Shown here: piece after piece, positions 22,003-29,867 of the stretch
Numbering within the stretch: position 1 is the first letter of the stretch
Layout of the letters: each line of letters begins with the position of its first letter
Source: an uncultured Selenomonadaceae bacterium
GTDB lineage: Bacteria; Bacillota; Negativicutes; Selenomonadales; Selenomonadaceae
Assembly: GCA_905234395.1 (NCBI GenBank)
Contig: CAJOHG010000026.1
Span: 1-32,307 of the forward strand
Direction of reading: 5' to 3'
Length of the DNA stretch: 32,307 bases
Notes under the pieces: generated by a model
Seen by the model: only the letters and a program-made list of their open reading frames with translations
Database searches by the model: none
Told to the model about the DNA's origin: nothing
Translations under genes and position numbers: made by a program

Positions 22003-22791
22003 CTAAAAGAATCTTTTCAACAAAACGCCGACACGACCTTTTTTGGTCTGTCCGCGAATTTCTGCAACTTCCAAACGTCCGCGTCCGCGCATACTCAAAA
22101 TATCTCCCGCTTTGATTGACTGTGACGCATTTTTGACCATTTGCCAGTTGAGTTGAATTTTCTCCGCCGCAATTTCTTGAGCCGCCTTACTGCGTGACAT
22201 GCCGAAGCCCGCCGCCGCTATCGAATCAACTCTAAGCGAGGCGACAGTCGATTTGATTTCTTTAACGCGTTCTTCTTTGGGCGAAATGTTTTCTAAATCG
22301 TCGACGGAAGTTTTTACGGCGGTTGAGCCGATTTGCGTCAAGTTCGCGGTGAAATAGTCGCACATTTTCTTATCGACAATCAAACGCGCAAAATCTTTCG
22401 TCGCAATGATGTCGCCAATATATTCGCGGTCAACGCCCAAACTCATGATTGAGCCGAGCACGTCGCGATGACCGAGCCGGGCGAATTCTCCGTTCCACTG
22501 TGCTTTGATGACGGCAATTTCAAAATTCGGCGTGCCCTGAAACTCTGCATGACAAAAAGCTGCGCGTTGACGTTCGGCACCGCGATAGCCGCCGTAAAAA
22601 TCAACGTTGAGTTCGCCGAGACTGTTGGCAATGACGCCCGCCATTTCCTGTTCAAACGGAGACAAAAAGCCCGTCAATTTGCACTTGCGACTTTTGACAG
22701 CCTGCGCGGCGAAGTCGACGAGTTTAACTGCCATTGACTCGCCTTCGGTGCCTTTGTAGTAGCGAATAATTTTTTCCTTAGCGTCTTGCAC
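22003..22791 (-). CDS. ylmH: YlmH, S4-domain RNA-binding protein
   Basis: A 262-residue protein typical of the Firmicutes division cluster. The N-terminal and middle YlmH domain includes GYRGAERQRAAF and the conserved GHRDVLGSIMSLG segment. The C-terminal S4 RNA-binding domain (residues about 185-245) contains LRVDSIAAAGFGMSRSKAAQ and GDILSMRGRG. YlmH homologues bind ribosomal particles and have been linked to rescue of stalled translation. It starts with GTG 22791, 7 bases after AGGAG. It follows sepF with a 74-base gap containing a short repetitive tract; the usual ylmG/YggT gene between sepF and ylmH is absent. Confidence 0.94.
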   Translation of the reverse strand: MQDAKEKIIRYYKGTEGESMAVKLVDFAAQAVKSRKCKLTGFLSPFEQEMAGVIANSLGELNVDFYGGYRGAERQRAAFCHAEFQGTPNFEIAVIKAQWNGEFARLGHRDVLGSIMSLGVDREYIGDIIATKDFARLIVDKKMCDYFTANLTQIGSTAVKTSVDDLENISPKEERVKEIKSTVASLRVDSIAAAGFGMSRSKAAQEIAAEKIQLNWQMVKNASQSIKAGDILSMRGRGRLEVAEIRGQTKKGRVGVLLKRFF

Positions 22792-22800
22792 TTTGCAACT

Positions 22801-22865
22801 CCTAACACCTGAAAGCTAAAACCTAAAACCTCAAAGCTTAAAGCTTAAAGCTCAAAGCTCAAACC
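22801..22865. repeat. Low-complexity repeat tract between sepF and ylmH
   Basis: Imperfect 7-8 base units of the type CTAAAAC, CTCAAAG and CTTAAAG are repeated about eight times on the plus strand. It occupies nearly the whole intergenic gap at the position where ylmG commonly sits. Confidence 0.65.
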
Positions 22866-23378
22866 TCACATCTTGCGCGTAAGCCATGAAAAATCACGCT
22901 CCGGCTTATGCTCCTCGCGATTGAAAGTAACGGTGACAGTTCTCGGCGTGCAGACAAAAACATATTCGCTGACCTGCTGAACGTCGCCTTCAATGGCATA
23001 AGTCGTGCCCAGTGCGAAGTCGATAATTCTGCGCGCATGTTCGGCACTGGTGTCCTCAAGGTTGATTATGACGGGAATGTCCTCGCGCAGGCAGTCGGCA
23101 ATGACTTTTGCGTCGTCGTCGAAATTTTTCGGTCTCACCGTCGTTATTTTTGATTTCGTCAATGGTTTGACGTTGTTGTTATTGTTCGCCATGAAATTAT
23201 CCCTCGCCGCCGTATTGAAGTCGATAACGTTGTGCCCTGCCAAATTTGCGGGCGGTGGTTGTATCGGCGGTTCTTGCGGTTCAGATTGCGGCTCTTCCTG
23301 TTTGACAGCCTCCGCACTTTGAGCCTCGCCTTGCTCCGACAGTCCGAGCGTTTTGCTAAATCTGTCTATAATCTCCAT
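22866..23378 (-). CDS. sepF: SepF cell-division protein
   Basis: A protein of about 170 residues. The N-terminal amphipathic membrane-targeting helix (MEIIDRFSKTLGL) is followed by a Gln/Pro/Glu-rich flexible linker (QSEPQEPPIQPPPA) and the C-terminal SepF domain (TTVRPKNFDDDAKVIADCLR, then INLEDTSAEHARRIIDFALG). SepF bundles FtsZ and tethers it to the membrane at the septum. ATG 23378 is preferred because GGAG lies 9 bases upstream; the other in-frame ATG at 23384 is only 3 bases from it. It lies 30 bases after yggS in the division operon. Confidence 0.95.
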   Translation of the reverse strand: MEIIDRFSKTLGLSEQGEAQSAEAVKQEEPQSEPQEPPIQPPPANLAGHNVIDFNTAARDNFMANNNNNVKPLTKSKITTVRPKNFDDDAKVIADCLREDIPVIINLEDTSAEHARRIIDFALGTTYAIEGDVQQVSEYVFVCTPRTVTVTFNREEHKPERDFSWLTRKM

Positions 23379-23408
23379 TAACATAAACTCCTTTCACAGG
23401 AAAAATTC

Positions 23409-24059
23409 CTAAGTTCTGCTTCCCAATATCGCAGTGCCGATTCGGACGACGTTTGCGCCTTCTTCCACGGCAATTTGATAATCGTGTGACATTCCCATTG
23501 ACAAAAAGTCAAATGCTTGCCGCGAAGTCTTCAGCTCGTCGAAAAGCTTGCGCATTTTTCTGAAGAGCGGACGACAATTTTCAACGTCCTCAAAGTTCGG
23601 AGCGATCATCATCAGTCCGCGCAGTCGAAGATTTTTTGCCGCGTCAACGGTTTGTATCAGCGAATTCAAATCTTCAAGCGTCACGCCCGACTTTTGCTCT
23701 TCGCGGGCAATGTTCACTTGAATCAGCACGTCTTGAATTTTTCCGATTGACGCCGCCGCTTTGTCGAGTGCCGTTGCCAAATGAACGCTGTCGACAGATT
23801 GAATCACGTCGAAAAGTTGATGTCCGATTAAGTGGCGGGTGACTTGACGATTGAGCGTCGGGAATTTTTCAGACGCCTCTTGCACGCGATTTTCTCCGAT
23901 GTCGGTTGCGCCAACGTCAATCGCCTCGCGCATGAGTTCGACGCCGTGATTCTTTGTCACCACGATTAAAGTTATCTTTTCGTCACTGGCAACACTGCGT
24001 TTTTGACGAGCATCATCAATTCCCGCGAGCACTGCCCGAAAATTTTCTTCCACGTTCAA
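23409..24059 (-). CDS. yggS: YggS/PLPBP pyridoxal-phosphate homeostasis protein
   Basis: A 216-residue PLP-binding TIM-barrel protein (YBL036C family) that buffers free PLP and amino-acid pools. The Schiff-base lysine is K36 in IVVTKNHGV. The conserved IGENRVQEA and MGMSHDYQIAVEEGANVVRI end segments are present. The usual LQTNK-type segment after the GH of LIGH is missing: the sequence goes LIGHQLFDVIQSVDS, a deletion of about a dozen residues. TTG 24059 lies 8 bases after GGAGGTG. It heads the sepF-divIVA run, as in many Firmicutes. Confidence 0.93.
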   Translation of the reverse strand: MNVEENFRAVLAGIDDARQKRSVASDEKITLIVVTKNHGVELMREAIDVGATDIGENRVQEASEKFPTLNRQVTRHLIGHQLFDVIQSVDSVHLATALDKAAASIGKIQDVLIQVNIAREEQKSGVTLEDLNSLIQTVDAAKNLRLRGLMMIAPNFEDVENCRPLFRKMRKLFDELKTSRQAFDFLSMGMSHDYQIAVEEGANVVRIGTAILGSRT

Positions 24060-24094
24060 ACGGCATTCACCTCCGCAAAAATTTTTACGCGCAT

Positions 24095-24123
24095 ATATTA
24101 AACCAGTTGGCTTGCCGCGTCAA
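24095..24123 (-). promoter_or_regulatory. Promoter for the yggS-sepF-divIVA run
   Basis: On the minus strand TTGACG (plus-strand 24118-24123) and TAATAT (24095-24100) are separated by exactly 17 bases, upstream of the first gene of the run. Confidence 0.6.
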
Positions 24124-24174
24124 TGAAAACACCTTGAAGAATTTTTCGCGCCAAAAATTTTTACGATAAAAACA

Positions 24175-24204
24175 TTGACAAAGCCTTTAACCTTGACTTA
24201 TCGT
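24175..24204 (+). promoter_or_regulatory. Weak promoter candidate for the ROK-metNI run
   Basis: A perfect TTGACA (24175-24180) is followed after 18 bases by TATCGT (24199-24204), which matches four of six -10 bases. The -10 is poor, so confidence is low. Confidence 0.35.
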
Positions 24205-24233
24205 TGAGAAAAATTTTTTTGGAGGGTTGCATG

Positions 24234-25127
24234 ATGAGAAAAATTTTGTCAATCGATGTCGGCGGCACGTTCATCAAATATGCTGTGATGACGGGCACGC
24301 GTTCATTTAAAATCATCGCAAAAGATAAAGTTCCCACGCCGAGAGAAAATCATGAGAAATTTTTGGCGGGACTCACCGAAATTTTCAACAACAATTCCGA
24401 CGTTGAAGGTATCGCAATTTCAATGCCGGGACTTATCGACACGTACAAGGGCATTTGCATTTCAAGCGGCGCGTTGGATTTCAGCAACGGTCATTGTCTT
24501 GCCGAAGAGCTAAATTCAATTTGCGGCGTACCCGTCACCGTCGAAAACGATGCCAACTGCGCGGCGATTGCTGAAGTCAAATCCGGTGCGCTCACCGACG
24601 TGAAAAATGCATTCGTTATGGTTTTCGGCACGTCAATCGGCGGCGCGTTCATCTGCAACAGAGAAATTTATCGCGGTGCACATTTCTGCGCGGGCGAAAT
24701 TGCTCCGACCTTCCAAAACATCGGCGAAGTTGCCGACGAGAAAAATACTTATCACTACGCTTTGAGCGCGGTTGAATTTCAAGAACGTTGCGCGAAAATT
24801 TTGGGCATGGATTCAAAGGAAGTCACCGGCGAAATGATTTTTGATTTGATTGACGAAAACGATGACGATATGCTCGACGCGCTGTATAAATATGCTCATG
24901 GTGTCGCGACAAAAATTTTCAATTTGCAAATGCTCTTCGATCCCGAACGTTTTGCACTCGGCGGCGGCATCAGTGTGCGTCAAAGTTTCATTGACGCCAT
25001 TCAAGATAAACTAGACGAAATTTACGCCGTATCTTTTGATTATCTGCCGCGTCCGCAAATTGTCGCCTGCAAATATCGCAACGACGCAAATTTATTCGGA
25101 GCACTGTACAGATTTTTAAGGAAGTGA
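24234..25127 (+). CDS. ROK-family sugar kinase
   Basis: A 297-residue cytosolic kinase of the ROK family. The phosphate-binding loop is SIDVGGTFIKYAV at the N-terminus, the substrate region is VENDANCAAIAEVKSGAL with the catalytic Asp, and the second ATP-binding motif is VFGTSIGGAFI. The late hinge reads ALGGGISVRQ. The usual zinc motif with CXCGXXGC is not seen; in its place lies HFCAGEIAPTFQNIG, so the zinc site seems lost. There is no N-terminal HTH, so it is a kinase rather than a NagC-type repressor. Substrate may be glucose, N-acetylmannosamine or a related sugar. ATG 24234 is 8 bases after GGAGG. It is followed by metN after 4 bases. Confidence 0.92.
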   Translation: MRKILSIDVGGTFIKYAVMTGTRSFKIIAKDKVPTPRENHEKFLAGLTEIFNNNSDVEGIAISMPGLIDTYKGICISSGALDFSNGHCLAEELNSICGVPVTVENDANCAAIAEVKSGALTDVKNAFVMVFGTSIGGAFICNREIYRGAHFCAGEIAPTFQNIGEVADEKNTYHYALSAVEFQERCAKILGMDSKEVTGEMIFDLIDENDDDMLDALYKYAHGVATKIFNLQMLFDPERFALGGGISVRQSFIDAIQDKLDEIYAVSFDYLPRPQIVACKYRNDANLFGALYRFLRK

Positions 25128-25131
25128 GCTC

Positions 25132-26193
25132 TTGATAAAATTAATCGGCATAGAAAAAACTTACGACAGTCCGTCGGGCAAAGTCCACGCGTTGAAAGGA
25201 ATCGACTTGAACATTGCTCGCGGCGAAATTTACGGCATAATCGGTTTGAGCGGCGCGGGCAAGTCAACTCTCGTGCGCTGTATCAACATGCTTGAACGTC
25301 CGACTGCCGGCAAAGTTATCGTTGACGGGCAAGACATGACGACTTTAACGGAAAGTCAACTGCGCGAGGCTCGCAAGTCTATCGGAATGATTTTTCAACA
25401 TTTCAATCTGCTAAGCTCGGCGACCGTTTACGACAACATTGCCTTTCCGCTGAAACTCTACGGCATGAACGCAAACGACATCGGCAAAAAAGTTCGTCCG
25501 CTGCTCGAACTCGTCGGGCTTAGCGATAAAGCTCAACAATATCCGTCACAACTTAGCGGCGGGCAAAAGCAACGCGTCGGCATTGCTCGTGCATTGGCAA
25601 GCGATCCGAAAATTTTGCTCTGCGACGAGGCAACTTCCGCTCTCGACCCGCAAACAACCAAATCTATTCTCGACCTTATCAAAGTCATCAATCAAAATCT
25701 GTCGCTTACCGTCGTCGTCATTACACACGAAATGCAGGTTATCAAACAGCTTTGCGATAAGGTTGCCGTCATCAGCGAAGGTGTCATCGCCGAACGAGGC
25801 TCCGTGCTCGACGTGTTTACTAATCCGCGCCACGACATCACGAAAGAATTTATCAGCGTGTTGCTGTCGAATGAATTGCCCGCCGCTTTCAGAGGCAACG
25901 AAATTTCTCAAGACAGGACGCCCGGCAGTTTGCTCTTGCTCCGACTGATTTTTTTGGGCGAACGTGCAGACGATCCTGTTCTTGCCAAAATGATTCGCAC
26001 GTGCAAAGGCGTCGAATGCACAATGCTTTTCGGCAACCTGGACGAAATTCACGGCGTGCCCTTCGGACGATTCATCATCGGTTTGAGCGGCGACGACTCG
26101 GCGATTAACAGCGCGTTGAATTTTCTCGGCGGGCAAGATGTGCGCGTGGAGGTGATTGGTTATGTTCGCAGAAATTCTGCCGCTGTTGAGTAA
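25132..26193 (+). CDS. metN: Methionine ABC importer ATP-binding protein (MetN)
   Basis: A 353-residue ABC ATPase of the methionine uptake transporter family. It has Walker A GLSGAGKST (residues about 38-46), signature LSGGQKQRVGIARAL, Walker B ILLCDEATSALD and the H-loop ITHEM. The C-terminal NIL regulatory domain (residues about 265-350, from LLLLRLIFLG to VEVIGYV) binds methionine and inhibits transport in characterised homologues. It starts with TTG 25132, with AGGA about 9 bases upstream. It overlaps metI by 32 bases. No metQ (NlpA-type binding protein) is in the window. Confidence 0.95.
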   Translation: MIKLIGIEKTYDSPSGKVHALKGIDLNIARGEIYGIIGLSGAGKSTLVRCINMLERPTAGKVIVDGQDMTTLTESQLREARKSIGMIFQHFNLLSSATVYDNIAFPLKLYGMNANDIGKKVRPLLELVGLSDKAQQYPSQLSGGQKQRVGIARALASDPKILLCDEATSALDPQTTKSILDLIKVINQNLSLTVVVITHEMQVIKQLCDKVAVISEGVIAERGSVLDVFTNPRHDITKEFISVLLSNELPAAFRGNEISQDRTPGSLLLLRLIFLGERADDPVLAKMIRTCKGVECTMLFGNLDEIHGVPFGRFIIGLSGDDSAINSALNFLGGQDVRVEVIGYVRRNSAAVE

Positions 26194-26815
26194 AGCACTC
26201 GGCGAAACAATTTATATGGTCGTCGTATCAATGGTCATCGCGTCGGCAATCGGCGTGCCGCTCGGAGTTTTACTTCACACGACGGCTAAAGGTCAAATTT
26301 TAGAAAACGTCGTCATCAATCAAACGGTCGGCTCCGTCGTCAACGCGGTGCGCTCAATTCCGTTTATAATTTTGATGGTCGCGATAATTCCGCTGACGAG
26401 ATTTTTAGTCGGCTCTGCAATCGGCACAACTGCGGCAATCGTTCCGTTGGTTATCGCGTCGATACCGTTCATTGGTCGGCAAGTCGAAACGTCGCTTAAA
26501 GAAGTTCCCGCCGGTTTAGTCGAAGCGGCTCAATCAATGGGCGCAACACCGTTTCAAATCATCAGCAGAGTTTTGTTGCCGGAAGCAATGCCGGGCATCG
26601 TGTCGCAGTTGACGACGGTAATAATCGCGCTCGTCGGAGAATCGGCAATGGCAGGAGCAATCGGCGGCGGCGGACTCGGAGATTTGGCAATTCGTTACGG
26701 CTATCAACGTTTCCGTCCCGAAGTGATGTTGGCAACGGTCGTCGTGCTGATTGTCTTGGTTCAGCTCGTTCAATTCGTCGGCAACACTCTCGCCAAAAGA
26801 TTGGACAAACGTTGA
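26162..26815 (+). CDS. metI: Methionine ABC importer permease (MetI)
   Basis: A 217-residue inner-membrane permease with about five helices. It begins with FAEILPLLSKALGETIYMVV and contains the EAA-type loop contacting the ATPase (GLVEAAQSMGATPFQIISRVL). The late conserved run AIGGGGLGDLAIRYGYQRF matches the MetI end. ATG 26162 is chosen because GGAGGTG lies within metN at the right distance; an in-frame TTG at 26156 is less likely. With MetN it forms an importer lacking a local binding protein. Confidence 0.95.
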   Translation: MFAEILPLLSKALGETIYMVVVSMVIASAIGVPLGVLLHTTAKGQILENVVINQTVGSVVNAVRSIPFIILMVAIIPLTRFLVGSAIGTTAAIVPLVIASIPFIGRQVETSLKEVPAGLVEAAQSMGATPFQIISRVLLPEAMPGIVSQLTTVIIALVGESAMAGAIGGGGLGDLAIRYGYQRFRPEVMLATVVVLIVLVQLVQFVGNTLAKRLDKR

Positions 26816-26827
26816 AAGGAAATTGAA

Positions 26828-27424
26828 ATGGACAGACGAAACTTTTTAAAATTCGCGGCACTGACGGCGGCAGGATTTTTTCTTCCCGAACATGTTCACG
26901 CCGCTGACGACAGCTGGAAATTGTGGGATCCGCCGATAAAACGTCCGCACTTGCACTTCACGGAATATGAGACGCGTCCGAAGACGGAAGTCATTGTGAT
27001 TCACCACACCGGCTTTCCCGAAGGCGACAAAGATTCCACGGTCGAAGAGATTCACAAATATCATCAGGAGGTCAACGGTTGGGCGGGTTGCGGCTATCAT
27101 TTTCTGATTCGCAAGGACGGCACGATTGAGCAAGGTCGGAAACTTCCTGCGGTCGGAGCGCACGCACTTCATCACAACATGAATTCCGTCGGCATTTGTG
27201 TCGCAGGGAATTTTGAATTAGCCAAACCCAAGCACTCGCAGATTGAATCGCTTGAGTTGTTGACGGCGTGGCTCTGTCAAAAGTACAAGCTCAATCCCAT
27301 GGCAGAGGGCGTTATCGTCGGGCACAGAGATTTGAACGATACGATTTGTCCCGGAAAAAATCTTTATCGCAAACTCGGTTCCTTGCGACGCCGGTGTCGC
27401 GATTTCAAATTCTGGGATGATTAA
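26828..27424 (+). CDS. Tat-exported N-acetylmuramoyl-L-alanine amidase (PGRP/amidase_2)
   Basis: A 198-residue protein. The N-terminus carries a twin-arginine signal (R3-R4 in DRRNFLKFAALTAAG) ending near HVHAAD, so it is exported folded. The amidase_2 domain then has zinc ligands H59 (VIHHTG), H166 (VGHRDL) and C174 (TICPG), plus GYHFLIRKDGTIEQGR, HALHHNMNSVGICV and other PGRP-family segments. It should cleave the amide between N-acetylmuramic acid and L-alanine of peptidoglycan. It starts 12 bases after metI and is the last gene of that run. Tat export of an amidase resembles the AmiA/AmiC division amidases, but the catalytic fold here is the PGRP type. Confidence 0.93.
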   Translation: MDRRNFLKFAALTAAGFFLPEHVHAADDSWKLWDPPIKRPHLHFTEYETRPKTEVIVIHHTGFPEGDKDSTVEEIHKYHQEVNGWAGCGYHFLIRKDGTIEQGRKLPAVGAHALHHNMNSVGICVAGNFELAKPKHSQIESLELLTAWLCQKYKLNPMAEGVIVGHRDLNDTICPGKNLYRKLGSLRRRCRDFKFWDD

Positions 27425-27439
27425 CTGCTAACTGCAAAG

Positions 27440-27468
27440 TTGCCCGCGTCAAGAATATCTGTTATGAT
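27440..27468 (+). promoter_or_regulatory. Promoter for the galU-dpaL-GT2/GH3 run
   Basis: TTGCCC (27440-27445) and TATGAT (27463-27468) are separated by exactly 17 bases and lie 31 bases before the galU start. Confidence 0.65.
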
Positions 27469-27499
27469 AAAAAAAATTTCAGCAAGGAGCGATATTCTC

Positions 27500-28390
27500 A
27501 TGAAAGTCAGAAAGGCAGTTATCCCCGCCGCAGGGCTCGGCACCAGATTTTTGCCCGCCACGAAGTCTCAACCAAAGGAGATGTTGCCGATTGTCGACAA
27601 GCCGACGATTCAATACATTGTCGAAGAGGCGGCTGCGGCAGGCGTCGAAGACATCATCGTCGTCACGGGACGCAACAAACGTTCGATTGAAGATCACTTC
27701 GATCGCTCGATTGAATTGGAACTTGAACTTGAACGCAAGGGCAAGGAAGAAATTTTGCAGATGGTCAAAGCAATTCCCGCCATTGCAAATATCCATTTCA
27801 TTCGCCAAAAACAACCGCTCGGTCTCGGTCACGCGGTGTTGACGGCAAGTCACTTTATCGGCGATGAACCTTTTGCAGTTTTGCTCGGTGATGATGTCGT
27901 CGTCGCGAAAAAGCCCGTCCTTCAGCAAATGGTCGAGGTTTTCAACGAGTACAAGACTTCGATTCTCGGCGTGCAGGAAGTTGCCGACGAGGTTGTTCAC
28001 AAATACGGCATTGTCGACTGCAAACACGTCGAGGACGGCATTTACAAAGTCAAAGATTTGGTTGAGAAGCCCGCCCTTGAAGTCGCGCCGAGTCGCATTG
28101 CAATTTTGGGACGCTACATTTTGACGCCGACGATTTTTTCTTACCTTGAGACGCAGGAGCCGGGTGCGGGCGGAGAAATTCAGCTCACCGACGGTTTGAA
28201 ACGTCTTGCCAAAAACGAGGCGATGTACGCTTACATTTTCAAAGGGCACCGCTACGACGTGGGCACGAAGATGGGATTTTTGCAGGCGAACATTGAATTT
28301 GCCCTGCGCAGTCCCGAAGTTGCCGACGATTTGAAAAATTATCTTGACACTTTGCACAACAACATGGAGACGATGCTCGCTTATGATTAA
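27500..28390 (+). CDS. galU: UTP-glucose-1-phosphate uridylyltransferase
   Basis: A 296-residue nucleotidyltransferase making UDP-glucose for envelope glycans and glycosyltransferases. It has the nucleotide-binding N-terminus VIPAAGLGTRFLPATKSQPK, then EMLPIVDKPTIQYIVEEA, LGLGHAVL, LLGDD and the catalytic-lysine VEKP segment, then GGEIQLTDGL and FKGHRYDVGTKMGF. ATG 27500 is preceded by AAGGAG. The stop (28388-28390) overlaps by 8 bases the ATG of the first truncated dpaL copy. Its product could feed the GT2 domain encoded downstream. Confidence 0.97.
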   Translation: MKVRKAVIPAAGLGTRFLPATKSQPKEMLPIVDKPTIQYIVEEAAAAGVEDIIVVTGRNKRSIEDHFDRSIELELELERKGKEEILQMVKAIPAIANIHFIRQKQPLGLGHAVLTASHFIGDEPFAVLLGDDVVVAKKPVLQQMVEVFNEYKTSILGVQEVADEVVHKYGIVDCKHVEDGIYKVKDLVEKPALEVAPSRIAILGRYILTPTIFSYLETQEPGAGGEIQLTDGLKRLAKNEAMYAYIFKGHRYDVGTKMGFLQANIEFALRSPEVADDLKNYLDTLHNNMETMLAYD

Positions 28391-28583
28391 GCTCATGTCG
28401 AATAAAAATCGCGGCGTTGAGGTCGACACGTCGGCTTATTCGTTCATGGCAACTGAAAACGTCCGCAATCTGCACACGTCGTTGAAAGTTTATCGCGAGA
28501 CGCCGCTGATTGAACTGAAAAATTTTGACGCCTCAAAAAAAATTTGCGCACTGTTTGCCAACGGAAGCGATGCTCGCTTATGA
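28383..28583 (+). pseudogene. Truncated dpaL head, copy 1 (66 codons)
   Basis: ATG 28383 overlaps the galU end. Codons 1-48 closely match the start of intact dpaL (MIKLMSNKNRGVEVDTSAYS through PLIELKNF). The frame then leaves homology (DASKKICALFANGSDARL) and stops. It lacks the PLP lysine and the whole catalytic core, so it cannot be an active lyase. It retains a usable start context and could be translated as a 66-residue peptide, but the simplest view is a duplication remnant. Confidence 0.85.
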
Positions 28584-28738
28584 TTAAGCTCATGTCGAAT
28601 AAAAATCGCGGCGGTGAAGTCGACACGGCGGCTTATTCTTTCATGGCAACTGAAAACGTCCGCAACCTGCACACCGCACTTGACGCTTACAACGTCACGC
28701 CGTTATCTTCAACGGAAGCGAGGCTTGCTTATGATTAA
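28580..28738 (+). pseudogene. Truncated dpaL head, copy 2 (52 codons)
   Basis: ATG 28580 overlaps the end of copy 1 exactly as copy 1 overlaps galU. About 33 codons match the dpaL start (MIKLMSNKNRGGEVDTAAYS through NLHTAL), then the frame continues as DAYNVTPLSSTEARLAYD and stops. The LAYD end equals the galU C-terminus (METMLAYD), so the unit seems to carry a galU-tail remnant after the dpaL head. Its stop overlaps the start of intact dpaL at 28731. Confidence 0.85.
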
Positions 28739-29864
28739 GCTCATGCCGAATAAAAATCGCGGCGTTGAGGTCGACACGTCGGCTTATTCGTTCATTGCGA
28801 CGGAAAATATCCGCAACCTGCACACGTCGTTGAAAGTTTATCGCGAGACGCCGCTCGTTGAACTGAAAAATTTTAAAGGCGTTCGTTCGATTTTTATCAA
28901 AGACGAGTCTCAACGTTTCGGCTTGAAGGCGTTCAAAGCTCTCGGCGGAGTTTGGGCGATTTATACCGTCATCAGCCGCGAACTCGGTTTGAACAATCCG
29001 CCGCTTGACGAAATTTTTAATCGACGCGCCGAACTCGACAAGTTGACTTTCATCACGACGACCGACGGCAATCACGGCAAAGGCGTTTCGTGGGCGGCGG
29101 GAATGTTCGGTTGCAAGTCTTACGTTTACATGCCCAAAGGCACCGTTGAAATTCGTGCACAGGCGATTCGCGACGCAGGCTCCGCGACCGTTGAAATAAC
29201 CGATTTGAATTACGACGACTGCGTTAAATTCACGGCGCAACTTGCCGAAAAAAATCATTGGCATTTGATTCAAGACACGTCCTGGGCAGGTTACGAAGAC
29301 ATTCCCGCGCAGATTATGCTCGGCTACACGACGCTTGCTTACGAGGCACTTTGGCAGATGCATTACGTTCGTCCGACGCATATTTTTCTGCAGGCAGGAG
29401 TTGGCTCAATGGCGGGAGCAATCGCCGCAGTGTTCGCCGAAGTTTTCAAAGACAATCCGCCGCGTGTGACGATTGTTGAGCCGACGGAAGTCGCTTGCTT
29501 TTACGAGACGATGCGAATCGGTGACGGGCTGATTCATTCGGCGACGGGCAACGGGCAAACGATGATGGCCGGCTTGAATTGTGCGACGCCTTGCGAAATT
29601 GCGTGGAAGATTTTAAGACGATTTGCCGCCGACACCGCGACGATCAGCGATGATGTTGCCGCCGACGCGATGAGAGTTTTAGCCGCGCAGAAAATTATTT
29701 CGGGCGAATCGGGCTGTGCAGGATTTGCATTGGCGAACGCCGCGCTTGACGATAAAAATTTGCGACGTGCTCTTGAACTCGACGCGGACTCAATTATTTT
29801 TGTCATAAACACCGAAGGCGACACCGATCCCAAAAATTACAAGGCGATAGTCGAAAGGAATTGA
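28731..29864 (+). CDS. dpaL: Diaminopropionate ammonia-lyase
   Basis: A 377-residue fold-type II PLP enzyme that splits 2,3-diaminopropionate into pyruvate and ammonia. The lysine expected to bind PLP is K69 in RFGLKAFKALGG, and the phosphate-binding loop region is TTTDGNHGKGVSWAA. Other family segments are VYMPKGTVEIRAQAIRDAGS, IQDTSWAGYEDIPAQIMLGY and the late AGLNCATPCEIAW, GESGCAGFA and NTEGDTDP. Relatives (threonine dehydratase) are less likely given these segments. ATG 28731 has GGAAGCGAGG upstream. Two truncated copies of its 5' end precede it in tandem. The next gene begins 3 bases after its stop. Confidence 0.92.
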   Translation: MIKLMPNKNRGVEVDTSAYSFIATENIRNLHTSLKVYRETPLVELKNFKGVRSIFIKDESQRFGLKAFKALGGVWAIYTVISRELGLNNPPLDEIFNRRAELDKLTFITTTDGNHGKGVSWAAGMFGCKSYVYMPKGTVEIRAQAIRDAGSATVEITDLNYDDCVKFTAQLAEKNHWHLIQDTSWAGYEDIPAQIMLGYTTLAYEALWQMHYVRPTHIFLQAGVGSMAGAIAAVFAEVFKDNPPRVTIVEPTEVACFYETMRIGDGLIHSATGNGQTMMAGLNCATPCEIAWKILRRFAADTATISDDVAADAMRVLAAQKIISGESGCAGFALANAALDDKNLRRALELDADSIIFVINTEGDTDPKNYKAIVERN

Positions 29865-29867
29865 ATC

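Noticed and set aside
24060..24233. Methionine (SAM) riboswitch or T-box upstream of the metNI run.
   Set aside because: The leader between the divergent yggS gene and the ROK gene is too short, and no terminator-antiterminator pair or conserved core was seen.
27479..28429. 316-codon reverse frame opposite galU.
   Set aside because: No family features, and it lies exactly opposite a well-supported gene.
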